From: Legionella sp. PC1000
GTDB lineage: Bacteria > Pseudomonadota > Gammaproteobacteria > Legionellales > Legionellaceae
Length of the DNA stretch: 64,000 bases
Reading direction: 5' to 3'
Assembly (NCBI RefSeq): GCF_014109805.1
Contig: NZ_CP059400.1
Span: forward strand, 3,805,001 to 3,869,000
In this document: positions 1 through 9,669 of the stretch, in pieces
Position numbering within the stretch: the stretch's first letter is position 1
Layout of the letters: every line of letters begins with the position of its first letter
Notes under the pieces: model-generated
The model's database searches: none
The model's input: only the letters and a program-made list of their open reading frames with translations
Told to the model about the DNA's origin: nothing
Position numbers and translations under genes: made by a program

Positions 1-122
1 GATCGAGATTCGAATAGTGTTACATGAATTTTAACTTTTTTATTGCCATGAATTAATAAATTAGCCAAAGTCAATCCCGAGATCCCACCACCTACTATTA
101 GAACATGAACTGATTTAACCAC
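1..122 (-). CDS. FAD-dependent monooxygenase/oxidoreductase, N-terminal fragment (runs off window)
   Basis: Only the first 40 or so codons lie in the window. On the minus strand a GTG at 120-122 follows a GGAG ribosome site and opens a frame with VLIVGGGISGLTLA, the dinucleotide-binding beta-alpha-beta fingerprint (GxGxxG) at the N-terminus of aromatic-ring hydroxylases and related FAD enzymes. The rest lies off the left edge, so substrate and length cannot be judged. It faces away from the LysR-led cassette. Confidence 0.75.
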   Translation of the reverse strand, partial: MVKSVHVLIVGGGISGLTLANLLIHGNKKVKIHVTLFESR

Positions 123-195
123 AGTTATCTCCCTCACTATTCAGCCAATCATTCGTACATAAAATATACATGAACCATCATAATTTGCTAGTACG

Positions 196-462
196 TTAAA
201 TAAATGTATTTTCTTCGACGCATACAAAGAATTTATTGCGTTTAGAAGCGGAACAATCTACGAATGTGCAAATCGAAACCCAAGCCATTTTTAAAAGCAT
301 CTGTATAAAACTTAAAACAGAAATGATGTTTCCATTGCTCTCATCCCGCAACGGGTCATTTGGATAAATGGGAAAAATAGAATTTATTATATACTTAATG
401 TTTTCATAATGTACATTTGGTGAAATAAATACAAGCATGATTGATTTAGTTTTTAATTTCAT
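196..462 (-). CDS. Possible small hypothetical protein (88 aa)
   Basis: An open frame of 88 codons lies between two stronger minus-strand genes. I recognise no domain. The nearest Shine-Dalgarno-like AAGGAG is too far upstream of the ATG to support this start. It is kept only because the gap would otherwise be empty, and it may be chance. Confidence 0.25.
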   Translation of the reverse strand: MKLKTKSIMLVFISPNVHYENIKYIINSIFPIYPNDPLRDESNGNIISVLSFIQMLLKMAWVSICTFVDCSASKRNKFFVCVEENTFI

Positions 463-576
463 CGCTCATGCAGTGCGGCGAGTCTTCTCCTTAGGTAAGC
501 TGGAGAACTGGTAAACCATACTTAGTTTTAATCAATAAACGGGTTTGTCGCTGAGGTAATTAATAAGAAAAAGCAT

Positions 577-592
577 TGGGGTCAGGCTCGAT
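577..592. repeat. Isolated GGGGTCAGGC element end
   Basis: The short string TTGGGGTCAGGCTCGA matches, in reverse, the end of the ~130-bp mini-elements at 6429-6560 and 16268-16398. No partner end was found nearby, so this is a solo relic of that family. Confidence 0.5.
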
Positions 593-664
593 ACACTCAC
601 TACCTATGGGGATATCAAATAGATAAATATTTAAAAACTGGGGCCGTGATATATTCTGCACACA

Positions 665-994
665 CTATTTTTTCACAAATGACATTCCCGTCTGGATGCC
701 TTGGTTAAGTAGTTCCTCTCCTTCATTTAATAAGGATTGACTCTTTTCTCCTCCACTTCCCTTTTTCTGCAAAATCGAATCTAAGTTTTTAGGCAACATA
801 GATGATGCGAACTGCATAGCAGCATCTGGACTAAACATACCTCCTGAAGGGGCGCTCATGGAAACACCTTGGTCATCACCTGGGGATTTGTTTTGATCCT
901 GGTTTTGACTCTGTTTTTGCCCCTGTTTCTGTAACATCTTTTCAGCCTCATCCATTGCTATCTGGGCGGCTACTACTCCGACTATCTGGGCCAT
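665..994 (-). CDS. Gln-rich hypothetical protein (109 aa)
   Basis: The protein opens with a short alanine-rich helix (MAQIVGVVAAQIAMDEAEK), has a Gln/Asn/Lys-rich linker around residues 23-37, and ends in an amphipathic helical segment. There is no signal peptide and no recognised domain. It is preceded by an AT-rich leader and has no obvious operon partner. The low-complexity middle and helical ends suggest a small structural or secreted protein, but this is a guess. Confidence 0.55.
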   Translation of the reverse strand: MAQIVGVVAAQIAMDEAEKMLQKQGQKQSQNQDQNKSPGDDQGVSMSAPSGGMFSPDAAMQFASSMLPKNLDSILQKKGSGGEKSQSLLNEGEELLNQGIQTGMSFVKK

Positions 995-1318
995 AATAAA
1001 TATCTTTTTAAGAAAGTACTACATATAATATAGCACAAATAATAAACAAATATAAATTTATCGACACTGTAATACAGTTAGGTTCAATTGATTGAAGTAA
1101 ACGTAATTACTGAGATTAAAGCTAAAAATCTGTTTATGATATTCAAAGTGAACAACGATGCATGCATTTTTATATTCATGCCAAGTAAATCCTGGTTGCA
1201 AGCACAACAGGCTACTCTAGAAAATAGGAGCTAATTTGATAATTTATAAAGGTTTTTAATGGTCTTATAATACATAGATACTATTGGTAATAAGCTAATC
1301 TTCGGGTGATAAAAATTA
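995..1318. other. Intergenic region between divergent genes
   Basis: This stretch separates the minus-strand 109-aa gene from the plus-strand LysR gene and must carry both promoters. Near 1186-1220 a short dyad-rich string (AAATCCTGGTTGCAAGCA) resembles one near 16974-17000, so it is probably a dispersed intergenic repeat. Nothing else is clear. Confidence 0.4.
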
Positions 1319-2188
1319 ATGATGCCAACATTTACTGAATTACAATATTTCATCGAAGTTTCAAAATCGTTAAACCTGTCTAGAGCTTCGGAAATACTTG
1401 GTATTAGCCAGCCATCACTGAGCCTCGCAATCAAGCGTTTAGAGCGCAGCGTTGGTACAGAACTTTTAATTAGGCATCAACACGGTGTTGCATTAACCCA
1501 GAGTGGGAAACAATTACTTGCTCATGCGAAAAAATTGCTAAATTATTGGCAAGATACCAGAGCGCTAACCTTGGCCTCCAAGGTTGAAGTGCAAGGCTCC
1601 TATACATTAGGTTGCCACCCAACGGTTGCTATAGATATTGTGTCGGGGTTTTTACCTAATTTACTAGAAACTTATCCAAAACTGGAAATCCATTTAAAAA
1701 ATGACCTTTCACGACGAATTTTAGAACAAATAATTGATTTTAAAATTGATATAGGCATTTTAGTGAATCCAGTGAAACATCCCGATTTGATCATTAGTAA
1801 ACTATGTAACGATGAAATGACTTTCTGGAGCATAACAAAGAAAAGGAAAATCCACGACGTCTATTCTGGTGAGGCAATTGTTTTATGTGATCCCGATTTG
1901 CAACAAACTCAAACTTTATTAACCAAAGGAAGAGATCAGGGATTTATCTTTGATCGTATTATTACTATGAATAGCTTGGAAGTTGTTGCAAGCATGACTG
2001 CTAATGGTTGTGGGATTGGTATATTGCCAACACTAATGACCAACACCTTATATCCTAAAAAACTGAAACAGATTATTGATGCACCCGTCTATAGCGAGGA
2101 GTTGTGTTTAGTGTATCGCAATGAAATAAGAAGTATCCAAGCGATTCAAACGATTACGACTGCTATAAAAAACTATTGTAATAAATAG
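1319..2188 (+). CDS. LysR-family transcriptional regulator
   Basis: 289 aa, the usual LysR length. Residues about 4-62 form the winged helix-turn-helix (ELQYFIEVSKSLNLSRASEI, then ISQPSLSLAIKRLE). The remainder is the two-lobed periplasmic-binding-protein-like effector domain. It lies 116 bp upstream of, and on the same strand as, the oxidase/GNAT/aminotransferase/MHS cassette, so it is the likely local regulator. LysR genes are more often divergent from their targets, so control of the cassette is inference. Confidence 0.9.
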   Translation: MMPTFTELQYFIEVSKSLNLSRASEILGISQPSLSLAIKRLERSVGTELLIRHQHGVALTQSGKQLLAHAKKLLNYWQDTRALTLASKVEVQGSYTLGCHPTVAIDIVSGFLPNLLETYPKLEIHLKNDLSRRILEQIIDFKIDIGILVNPVKHPDLIISKLCNDEMTFWSITKKRKIHDVYSGEAIVLCDPDLQQTQTLLTKGRDQGFIFDRIITMNSLEVVASMTANGCGIGILPTLMTNTLYPKKLKQIIDAPVYSEELCLVYRNEIRSIQAIQTITTAIKNYCNK

Positions 2189-2304
2189 CAGATATAGAGT
2201 AAACGCTATGGTGAAGATAGAATTATCCTAATTTACTTAATACCCATTGTCAGTAAAAATACACTCGCTTTATATGGAGATATGTTCAAACACAGGGATT
2301 AATT

Positions 2305-3018
2305 ATGAATCAGGAAAATATATTAACTGAACAAATAGATGTGGCAAATTTGCAATTTACATCCGCAGTAAAGAGCAAGTTAAAGGATTTAACTAGATGG
2401 AGTGAAGATGCCTTGGAATGGCTGATGGTAGAACATTATCAATTTTCATTACGCAACCCATACTTTTTGGCTATCGCAGCAAATACCACGAAACAATTTA
2501 ATCAAACCGCTGTTTTTGATGAGCTGGATCGTAATTATAATGAAGAAGAGAATCACGCCAAAATATACAAAAAAGCATTATTTGAGATAGGAACAGATGT
2601 AGAACAGAGAGTTGAGTTCAATCCAACAACTGAATTCTTTGATAAAATAATGCAACTCATCTCGACCTGCCCCTCTTGCACGCTAGGTGCCATGTATGCA
2701 ACCGAAACAGCCGCTATATTTGAGCATGAAGTTTTTAGAGATATATCCCAACAGATAGCATACAAACGAAATAAAACATGGGAAAAGGCACGTTTGAAAG
2801 CGTTCCACGATATGCATTTGAGTGGAGTAGAACAAAGTCATAAAGATGAACTTGGAAAATTCGTTAACATTGAAACCATAACCAACATGAAGATAAATAC
2901 TAAAACTTCCCTTATAAAGTCTATAGACAAAAATAAAGTATTGAGTGGAGCAAAGCAGGCTATTGATGCCATGGTTATTTGGTGGGATACCTTGCTAAAT
3001 CATGCAATTAGGATGTAG
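2305..3018 (+). CDS. Haem-oxygenase-like diiron oxidase / TenA-CADD-like protein
   Basis: 237 aa, predicted all-helical and without a signal peptide. Visible candidate metal ligands are the E80-E82/H84 cluster (NEEENH), E134 and E140-H141 (ATETAAIFEHE), and a C-terminal helix with H168, H171, E176 and H179 (HLSGVEQSHKDE). This ligand-rich pattern fits the haem-oxygenase-like fold family that includes TenA, PqqC, CADD, UndA and BesC, some of which use diiron centres to cleave amino acids or decarboxylate fatty acids. It is the first gene of a four-gene unit; the GNAT start follows 6 bp after its stop. The reaction is unknown. Confidence 0.7.
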   Translation: MNQENILTEQIDVANLQFTSAVKSKLKDLTRWSEDALEWLMVEHYQFSLRNPYFLAIAANTTKQFNQTAVFDELDRNYNEEENHAKIYKKALFEIGTDVEQRVEFNPTTEFFDKIMQLISTCPSCTLGAMYATETAAIFEHEVFRDISQQIAYKRNKTWEKARLKAFHDMHLSGVEQSHKDELGKFVNIETITNMKINTKTSLIKSIDKNKVLSGAKQAIDAMVIWWDTLLNHAIRM

Positions 3019-3024
3019 CGCATT

Positions 3025-3801
3025 ATGAAAAACACATTGCAATATGAAATGAAATCAGGAACAGATCAACATCATAGCCTTACTCAAATAAGCGCTTTAA
3101 GAAAACAGGTTTGGCCTGATTTTATTCGTATTCCGGATGAGATTATTTTCAAACTATATGCAATCTATCCTGATTTTCAGGTGAGCATATCCAGTCCGGA
3201 TACAGACGAACTTATTGGGATAGCCAATTCCATACCTCTCATCTGGCATGAATCTCTTTCCAGGCTTTCTGATAATGGCCTGAGTTGGGTAATGAATGAG
3301 GGAATTCATCTGCGGAAGAGCAGTGATGGAGCCAATATGTTATGTGCAATATCTATCACAGTCGCAGAAAATTATCGCAATAAAGGTATTAGCAAAATGC
3401 TTCTTCGACATTTAAAACGGATTTCGGAAAATAAAAAATATACCCACTTAATTGTACCAGTCAGGCCGAGTTTGAAAAGCGCTTATCCACTCATACCCAT
3501 GATTAAGTATATAGAATGGAAAAATAAAGACGGCTTGCCTTTTGATCCATGGCTGCGGACTCATACATCCCTGGGAGCTCAAATAATAAAGGTATGTGAG
3601 CGATCGGCTTGTATTACCTCCTCAATTGAACAATGGGAACGCTGGACCAAGGTACCATTCCCTGGCGATGGCAACTATGTGATAAACGATGCATTATCAC
3701 CGGTAAAAATTGAATTTGATAATAATACTGGAACCTATATAGAACCTAACGTTTGGGTTTCTTATCCTATAAATCATACTGGTGAGGTTCAATGTGAATA
3801 G
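3025..3801 (+). CDS. GNAT-family N-acyltransferase
   Basis: 258 aa. The central part contains the GNAT acyl-CoA-binding segment AENYRNKGISKMLLRHL (about residues 113-130), a variant of the R/QxxGxG/A loop. The C-terminal third is an extension with no recognised fold. It sits between the oxidase and the aminotransferase, nearly abutting the first and overlapping the second, so it probably acylates the amine or amino acid handled in the same pathway. The acyl donor and acceptor cannot be read from sequence. Confidence 0.75.
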   Translation: MKNTLQYEMKSGTDQHHSLTQISALRKQVWPDFIRIPDEIIFKLYAIYPDFQVSISSPDTDELIGIANSIPLIWHESLSRLSDNGLSWVMNEGIHLRKSSDGANMLCAISITVAENYRNKGISKMLLRHLKRISENKKYTHLIVPVRPSLKSAYPLIPMIKYIEWKNKDGLPFDPWLRTHTSLGAQIIKVCERSACITSSIEQWERWTKVPFPGDGNYVINDALSPVKIEFDNNTGTYIEPNVWVSYPINHTGEVQCE

Positions 3802-5149
3802 ATCGATTCATCTAACGAGGAGAACTAATTTTCCTGAAGATCCAATTGATAAGATTTTCGCGCAAGTTCCATGTGTTGATCAAGAGCGACAGAAAACAGG
3901 GTTGCCAGCCCTTATCAATTTGACTATAGGGGAACCTCATCTCAGCATCAACAGCGCAATTCTAGAGGATTTAAGCAACTATTTAGATAAGCCAGCATCA
4001 GGTTTAGCATTTCATTATCCACCTCTATACGGTAGTCAAGCTACTTTAGAAGCGATTTCAAGACTGTATAAGTCTTATTATCCTCAGGTTGATTTTACAG
4101 AAAACGAAGTAATGATTAGTAATGGTGCTACCCAGGGACTTTGGAATGCATTTAATATTTTAATTGACGAAGGTGATGAGGTTTTAGCATTTGAACCATA
4201 TTACAGTACTTATGAAATACAAGTGAATATGCTTGGTGGTAAGCTGATTAAAATTCCCACGCAAACTGATTATTTTAAACCAACTGGAATAATGTTGGAA
4301 AAAGCCATATCAACCCATTCAAGAGCCAAGGCACTTATTCTTAATTATCCAAACAATCCTACTGGAATTGACTTAACTAAAACTGTAGCAATTGAGATAG
4401 CGCAAATAGTACAAAAATACTCTCATCTAAGTATCATCATTGATGATGTATACCGAGAGCTTACATTCAAAGAACATATAACTCTTCTCGATGTTGACCC
4501 ATCACTAAAAAATAGATGTATTGTAATTAATTCTGCTTCAAAGGGATTAATAGGAGCACCCGGAATGCGAGCGGGTATGATTGGTGCTAATACTGAATGG
4601 ATAAGGAAAATGGCAGCCATTCAGGCCATGACCGTTAGTAGTGTTTCTTGTTTAACAGAACAAGTCCTGATTGCTGGAATAAATAGCAAATTATCCGGTT
4701 CATCTTCCTATACAGACTGGATAAATAAATCTTTGCATGAATATACCTATAACATTAAATATTTATCTCAACAGTTAAAATTAGCGGGCTTTAATATAAT
4801 TAATGGCGGAAATGGATTTTTTATTTTAGCAGATGCAAGTTTTCTGCTGGGCCTTACTGTTCCTGACACCATTACCTATCAATTAGAAAACGCTAATGAA
4901 TATTATCTTTGCAACATTCAGCAAAAGATTGGTACTACTGTCTTGAAAAACGATTACGATATTGTCTCTTATTTATTACATACTGCAGGAGTAGCACTTA
5001 TTCCCGGTTCCGCTTTTGGGATTAGTGAAACCAGCGGATATATACGATTTTCATGCGCCAAATCCCTGGACTCCATAAAAAAAGCTACATGGAACATTCA
5101 AGCATCCATTAAATGCATTGGAATGAGGAACAAGCATGTCAATAATTAA
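3794..5149 (+). CDS. PLP-dependent aminotransferase, class I/II
   Basis: Fold-type I aminotransferase of about 451 aa. Signatures are NLTIGEPHLS near the N-terminus, SNGATQGLWNAF in the cofactor-binding region, LNYPNNPTG, IIDDVYREL, and SASKGLIGAPGMRAG with the Schiff-base lysine at about K250. I prefer the GTG at 3794, which has GAGG upstream and overlaps the GNAT stop; a GTG at 3782 is also in frame but lacks a ribosome site. The 3' end overlaps the transporter gene by 14 bp, so translation is probably coupled. Substrate unknown. Confidence 0.9.
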   Translation: MNRSIHLTRRTNFPEDPIDKIFAQVPCVDQERQKTGLPALINLTIGEPHLSINSAILEDLSNYLDKPASGLAFHYPPLYGSQATLEAISRLYKSYYPQVDFTENEVMISNGATQGLWNAFNILIDEGDEVLAFEPYYSTYEIQVNMLGGKLIKIPTQTDYFKPTGIMLEKAISTHSRAKALILNYPNNPTGIDLTKTVAIEIAQIVQKYSHLSIIIDDVYRELTFKEHITLLDVDPSLKNRCIVINSASKGLIGAPGMRAGMIGANTEWIRKMAAIQAMTVSSVSCLTEQVLIAGINSKLSGSSSYTDWINKSLHEYTYNIKYLSQQLKLAGFNIINGGNGFFILADASFLLGLTVPDTITYQLENANEYYLCNIQQKIGTTVLKNDYDIVSYLLHTAGVALIPGSAFGISETSGYIRFSCAKSLDSIKKATWNIQASIKCIGMRNKHVNN

Positions 5150-6419
5150 TTTATCTAGAGATAATCGTAAAATAATATTTTTATCTTCTCTGGGCGGCGC
5201 ATTGGAATTCTATGATTTTATCGTTTATGTCTTCCTTGCCAGTGAACTGAGTCAATTATTTTTCCCCAAATCAAATCACTTAGCTTCCTTGATGGGTGTA
5301 TATGCAGTCTTTGCTCTTGGGTATCTAGTTCGTCCTTTGGGAGGAATAATATTTAGTCATTTCGGCGATACATATGGCCGTAAAACAACATTTGTTATCA
5401 CCTTAATATTAATGGTGTTGCCAACATTTTTGATCGGTTTACTTCCTACTCATGAAACTATTGGTATCGGGGCTCCTGTTTTACTTATTTTATTACGCTT
5501 GATGCAAGGCTTATCGGTAGGTGGTGAAATCCCTGGCGCAATTACTTTTGCGGCAGAACATGTGAGTCCAAAATATCGCGGACTGGCCTGTGCAATTATA
5601 TTTTTTGGAATTAATTTTGGTTTGGTTCTAGGTTCGGGGATCTGTGTTTTATTAATGATGACTTACTCACATGAACAGATTTTATCGTGGGCCTGGCGCC
5701 TTCCCTTTCTACTTGGTGGCATACTAGGAATTATCAGTATTGGGCTACGTAAAAAACTGACAGAAACCCCTGTTTTTAAATTATCCAATCATGCAGTACG
5801 ACCAAAATTTCCCATATTTGAATTATTCCGTAATTACCGATTGGAATTATTTCAAGGAGTTGCTTTAACTTGGCTTGATGCGGTCATAACCTGTCTTTTA
5901 TTTCTTTACCTGCCTACGTATTTAACTTCAATATTACATTATTCAAAAGAAACTATTAATATCATCAATACGTTTGCTCTAATTCTTAGTTCCATTCTTT
6001 TTGTTGGATTAGGATGGCTATCTGATCATTTTGGGAGACGAATATTTTTGCTAATCGGCTCCTTTAGTTTTATTTTTTTGGGTTATGCGTTCTTTTACTT
6101 ATTAGCCCTACAGCAAGTTAGCTATGTAGTGATTGTCATGATAGCAGTAAGTTTATTGAGTGCATGTATTTCCGGAATTTATACTTGCACGATCATTGAA
6201 TTATTTCCTACGACCGTGCGTTATACAGGAATGGCTCTCTCATATAATATTGGATATGCGATTTTTGGCGGGCTAACTCCTTTAATTGCGACAAGTTTGA
6301 TTGATATTACTGGAAATATTTTGTCGCCAAGCTTTTATTTAATCATTAGCGCTATTGTCTGTTTTTTAGGCGCTCTTAGTCTTAAAAACAAACAGAATAT
6401 AGTACCAATCCTACATTAA
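5136..6419 (+). CDS. MFS transporter, metabolite:H+ symporter (MHS) type
   Basis: 427 aa with about 12 hydrophobic segments. The N-terminus has the MHS signatures ALEFYDFIVYVFLASEL, RPLGGIIFSHFGDTYGRK (loop 2-3 motif) and LMQGLSVGGEIPGA. The ATG lies inside the end of the aminotransferase gene behind a GAGG. As last gene of the cassette it probably moves the substrate or product across the inner membrane. MHS members are usually importers of small carboxylates or betaines, so uptake is as likely as export. Confidence 0.9.
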   Translation: MSIINLSRDNRKIIFLSSLGGALEFYDFIVYVFLASELSQLFFPKSNHLASLMGVYAVFALGYLVRPLGGIIFSHFGDTYGRKTTFVITLILMVLPTFLIGLLPTHETIGIGAPVLLILLRLMQGLSVGGEIPGAITFAAEHVSPKYRGLACAIIFFGINFGLVLGSGICVLLMMTYSHEQILSWAWRLPFLLGGILGIISIGLRKKLTETPVFKLSNHAVRPKFPIFELFRNYRLELFQGVALTWLDAVITCLLFLYLPTYLTSILHYSKETINIINTFALILSSILFVGLGWLSDHFGRRIFLLIGSFSFIFLGYAFFYLLALQQVSYVVIVMIAVSLLSACISGIYTCTIIELFPTTVRYTGMALSYNIGYAIFGGLTPLIATSLIDITGNILSPSFYLIISAIVCFLGALSLKNKQNIVPILH

Positions 6420-6428
6420 GAAAAATCA

Positions 6429-6560
6429 ATGGGGTCAGACTCTATTGATTAAATAACCATATCAATCTATATGGATTGATACTAGAGACATGCTTAATTA
6501 CTCGCAAAATCTACGGGAAGAAAAAAGAGTTTTTACAAGCTAATCGAGCCTGACCCCATT
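6429..6560. repeat. Mini-element family C, copy 1 (~130 bp)
   Basis: It is bounded by TGGGGTCAGAC on the left and GCCTGACCCCATT on the right, which form terminal inverted repeats. The interior (TTGATTAAATAACCAT, ATCAATC, GAGTTTTTAC) is shared with the copy at 16268-16398. It lies just after the transporter stop and codes for nothing. The ends resemble those of the RAYT elements elsewhere in the window, so it is probably a non-autonomous REP/MITE-like unit. Confidence 0.75.
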
Positions 6561-6577
6561 TGCAATAGATTTTGTCT

Positions 6578-6744
6578 ATGGGGTCAGGCCTTGAAATTTG
6601 AATTTAGGTTAGCACTAGAAATAAAGTGCTCAGATTACCTTATAAGAAATCGACTATTATCGGGTTGTATTATTCAAGGATAAGTAAAATACTCAAAAAA
6701 ACTAGCAAAAATTTTTAAAATCAAAATTGAAGGCCTGCCCCCAT
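6578..6744. repeat. RAYT family A remnant (non-coding)
   Basis: The left end GGGGTCAGGCCTTGAAATT and the right end AATTGAAGGCCTGCCCCC are the family A termini seen complete at 24604 and 26920. The interior is short, and no transposase codons are recognisable. It lies directly after the family C copy, so the two relics are stacked in one intergenic gap. Confidence 0.65.
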
Positions 6745-6841
6745 GGACTCCTATAAATCTAGTTCAACATCAATGCGCTACTCCAATTAACTATATTCAA
6801 ACTCCTACTAAGTTAAAAAAATTGGGCTTTCCTAATTAAGA

Positions 6842-7102
6842 TTAAATAAGCTTTATAGCGACTTTGTTTCGATTCGTCCAAATATCATTTAATCCCCGAT
6901 AACTTTCTTTACTTGGGTGTAAATGTCCACGGTTTCTACCAAAATTAGAAAAAATGTTTTGCTCCACCAATTTCAATCGAGCGTCCTCTTCAGTATTGGC
7001 CCAAGTATCCTGGCCATTTTCAAGAAGATTTTCATACCCTCCAATATCTCTAATTATTTCTATTGTTTCCTTATCGATTATTCGTAATCTATAATGATTC
7101 AT
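6842..7102 (-). CDS. Hypothetical protein (86 aa)
   Basis: The start at 7102 is chosen because GGAG lies 6 bp upstream of that ATG; a TTG start four codons earlier is also possible. The protein is small, charged and soluble, with a predicted alpha/beta N-terminus (NHYRLRIIDKETIEIIRDIG) and an Asn/Arg-rich C-terminus. No family recognised. It stands alone between repeats and an empty stretch. Confidence 0.6.
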   Translation of the reverse strand: MNHYRLRIIDKETIEIIRDIGGYENLLENGQDTWANTEEDARLKLVEQNIFSNFGRNRGHLHPSKESYRGLNDIWTNRNKVAIKLI

Positions 7103-7446
7103 TTTTAACTCCAAAGATTAATTCATTCTCCTTTTAGTTTATATTAGCTTATTTTAGATACTAACGATTAATGAACAACTGGAGTCTGAAAAAAATTGAG
7201 AGAGTTGATCCTAATCCGTCACAATTACTTCTACAGAACATTTCCACGTTAGGGGACTGGAATTAATCTATTTTTACACGCTCATTGGAGCTGAAATACC
7301 CTAGTACAATGTGAAAGAAGCAGAATTGTGATCACAATCCAAAACAATACCCCAATCGCGAAATTTAATAATTCTTTGATTCACCAAGGTATAAACAGAG
7401 TTTTAGTACTATAGTTATAGATACATGTAGTTCAAGGAGAACAATC
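7103..7446. other. Intergenic region
   Basis: No open frame or clear repeat. It must hold the promoters of the divergent 86-aa gene and the DUF3309 gene. The AAGGAG of the latter lies at its right edge. Confidence 0.4.
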
Positions 7447-7608
7447 ATGCTGGGTACAATATTACTGGTTATTTTGATCCTTGTTTTAATTGGGGCCTTA
7501 CCTAGATGGGGGCATAGCAGAGAATGGGGCTATGGACCCGTTGGTATAATTGGGCTTATTTTAGTAATTTATTTAATATTACTTTTGATAGGGCGTGTGC
7601 CTTTTTAG
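7447..7608 (+). CDS. DUF3309-type small membrane protein (53 aa)
   Basis: A short gene found by direct reading. An ATG behind AAGGAG encodes MLGTILLVILILVLIGALP, a basic turn (RWGHSREWGYGP), then a second hydrophobic segment ending LLLIGRVPF. The two-helix hairpin with a WGYGP turn is the hallmark of DUF3309 peptides, which are widespread in proteobacteria and of unknown function. It stands alone with its own ribosome site. Confidence 0.85.
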   Translation: MLGTILLVILILVLIGALPRWGHSREWGYGPVGIIGLILVIYLILLLIGRVPF

Positions 7609-7912
7609 AATCTTAACTCTAAAAGAAAACCTACCTATCGAAGGAATTTGAATTTAATTATTGCTGAGAGCATTTGAATTTTAATAATAATTCTTTGCTC
7701 TTGCTGGAAGATATTTTGCTTGTAATTAAGAAGATTATATATAAAGAATAATCGAAAAATGCTGCGATAAAAATAAAGCAACTGGTCGAGTGCAACTTAA
7801 ATGAAATTTCTATTAAGTATTGTCTCTTCCTGGCAAAAAAATAACTTCATTAGGGCAACCAAATACTATCGTAAAACCATAAAGCGAATTCATTTTAATT
7901 GGAGCACTCCTT

Positions 7913-9088
7913 CTAATGAGTCCCTTCACCAAGTAAAACATAGCTTTTTAGCTTGCGTGAAAATTGAATCAATACCTCGATACCTGATTCTTCTGCTTTT
8001 TTGCACCACTGGCTTAATAATTCAATTAATTCTTTTTGCGAGGATACTTTTTTTAGCCATATCTGTTGCAATGCCTGGCGATAATTATAAACAAGCCGTA
8101 ATTGTTCGAAGTGATTTAATAAAGCTTGCAAATGGTAGTTTGTTTTTGTGGTTTCTTGGCGTAATAGCCGTTTAGCACCTTTAAATAAATACCATCCATT
8201 TTTATTTTTAATATGGCTGCGTTTTTCATTTTTTAAAATGGGCACAATGACCCATTTGTAGTAATCGGACATTACTTGGAATCGGTTACTAATGACTGCC
8301 TTTACAGTATTTAAATCAACATAGTGTTTGGTATTATCCCTAGCCAATTTGGGAGGACGCTTTTTCACCTTAGCAAGTCCTAAAAAAGATAGAAAGCGTA
8401 TATAAATCCAGCCCAAATCAAACTCCCACCATTTCACAGCAAATTTAGCCGAAGAAGTGTATGTGTGATGATTATTATGAAGCTCTTCCCCACCTATTAG
8501 AAAACCTAAAGGAAATACATTGGTTGATCTATCAGGACATTCAAAATTGCGATATCCCCAATAATGACCTACTCCATTAACTACTCCCGCTGATATTGGA
8601 ATCCAAATCATTTGTATTGCCCAAATAGTAATCCCAGGAAAACCAAACAGCAGCAAATCAATTAAAAACATAATTAGTATTCCCTTATGGGAATGTCGAG
8701 AATACAAATTACGCTCTATCCAATCATTGGGAGTGCCAAATGAATATTTTGCTATCATCTCTTTATCTTTTGCTGCTTCGCGGTATAACTCAGGAACCTG
8801 CCAAAAAACCTTTTTTAAACTAAAAACCTGAGGGCTATGCGGATCACCCTTTCTATCTGTCGTTACATGGTGTTTGCGATGAATAGCAACCCATTCCCGG
8901 GTTATCATGCCCGTTGTTAACCAAATCCAGAAACGAAAAAAATGACTCACTATTGGATGCAATATTAAAGTGCGGTGACTTTGACAGCGATGCAAATAAA
9001 GAGTTACCGCAGCAATAGTGATTTGAGTTAGAACCAAGGTGGCTAAAATATATTCCCAAACTGTTAGGTTTAAAATACCAAAAATCAT
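7913..9088 (-). CDS. Membrane fatty-acid desaturase (delta-9 type)
   Basis: The three histidine boxes of acyl-CoA/acyl-lipid desaturases are present: HRCQSHR (33-39), HRKHH (70-74) and HNNHH (204-208), binding the di-iron centre. Hydrophobic pairs lie between them. The C-terminal ~130 residues are a basic, helical extension. The start at 9088 has AAGGAG seven bases upstream; an in-frame start 12 codons earlier is weaker. It probably adjusts membrane unsaturation. It is transcribed alone. Confidence 0.92.
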   Translation of the reverse strand: MIFGILNLTVWEYILATLVLTQITIAAVTLYLHRCQSHRTLILHPIVSHFFRFWIWLTTGMITREWVAIHRKHHVTTDRKGDPHSPQVFSLKKVFWQVPELYREAAKDKEMIAKYSFGTPNDWIERNLYSRHSHKGILIMFLIDLLLFGFPGITIWAIQMIWIPISAGVVNGVGHYWGYRNFECPDRSTNVFPLGFLIGGEELHNNHHTYTSSAKFAVKWWEFDLGWIYIRFLSFLGLAKVKKRPPKLARDNTKHYVDLNTVKAVISNRFQVMSDYYKWVIVPILKNEKRSHIKNKNGWYLFKGAKRLLRQETTKTNYHLQALLNHFEQLRLVYNYRQALQQIWLKKVSSQKELIELLSQWCKKAEESGIEVLIQFSRKLKSYVLLGEGTH

Positions 9089-9669
9089 AGGAAAACTCCT
9101 TTCCCTTACTTCCGTTGTTAGCATAGTGCATTAACATCGGATTTAACCTGATTCTTATTTTCTGCTTAACTTAATACTACTCCACAATATGGTACGCGTA
9201 AGTGCTTAAGACTAATTTTAGTCATAAATTTAATAGGTACTTTGCCAATGAACAAGGAGAGGTATTTGAATAACGAAGTTCCATTAAACTCTCAATATCT
9301 CTTTTCTCGGTACGACTAACAAATTAAAAAGAGAAGGCTTTCCCTAGACACAATCTACTTCTTTAATTATAGCACCATTCTATGCGCCATAGGACTCATG
9401 ATAATGGATATTTTCGAATAATAGGAATTCCTGGAATCAAACAGTTTTGTTAACTCATAAGACCTGTTTGCAACTTGCTGGCGAATGATAACAATCCGAT
9501 TAGTGATTTTTCCTCTGAGCCCATTAAACAGATCAAGACTCGGCACAAGAAAGGGGACTCTATTGTTCCAGGTATCTGGTGCGTACTGTGCTTGAATTAA
9601 TACCTATAATTAATCCAGAAGATAAGAATGCATACTATACTTAAAATGTAATGATTAAGTAGGTTTATT
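9089..9669. other. Intergenic region
   Basis: About 580 bases with several short AT-rich runs and no convincing gene, terminator or repeat. A stretch near 9465-9590 is open for some 45 codons on the plus strand but lacks a start and recognisable content; I do not call it. Confidence 0.4.

Noticed and set aside
7801..8175. 124-codon plus-strand frame with a hydrophobic middle
   Set aside because: It overlaps the 3' part of the desaturase gene on the other strand, has no ribosome site, and its content follows from desaturase codons.
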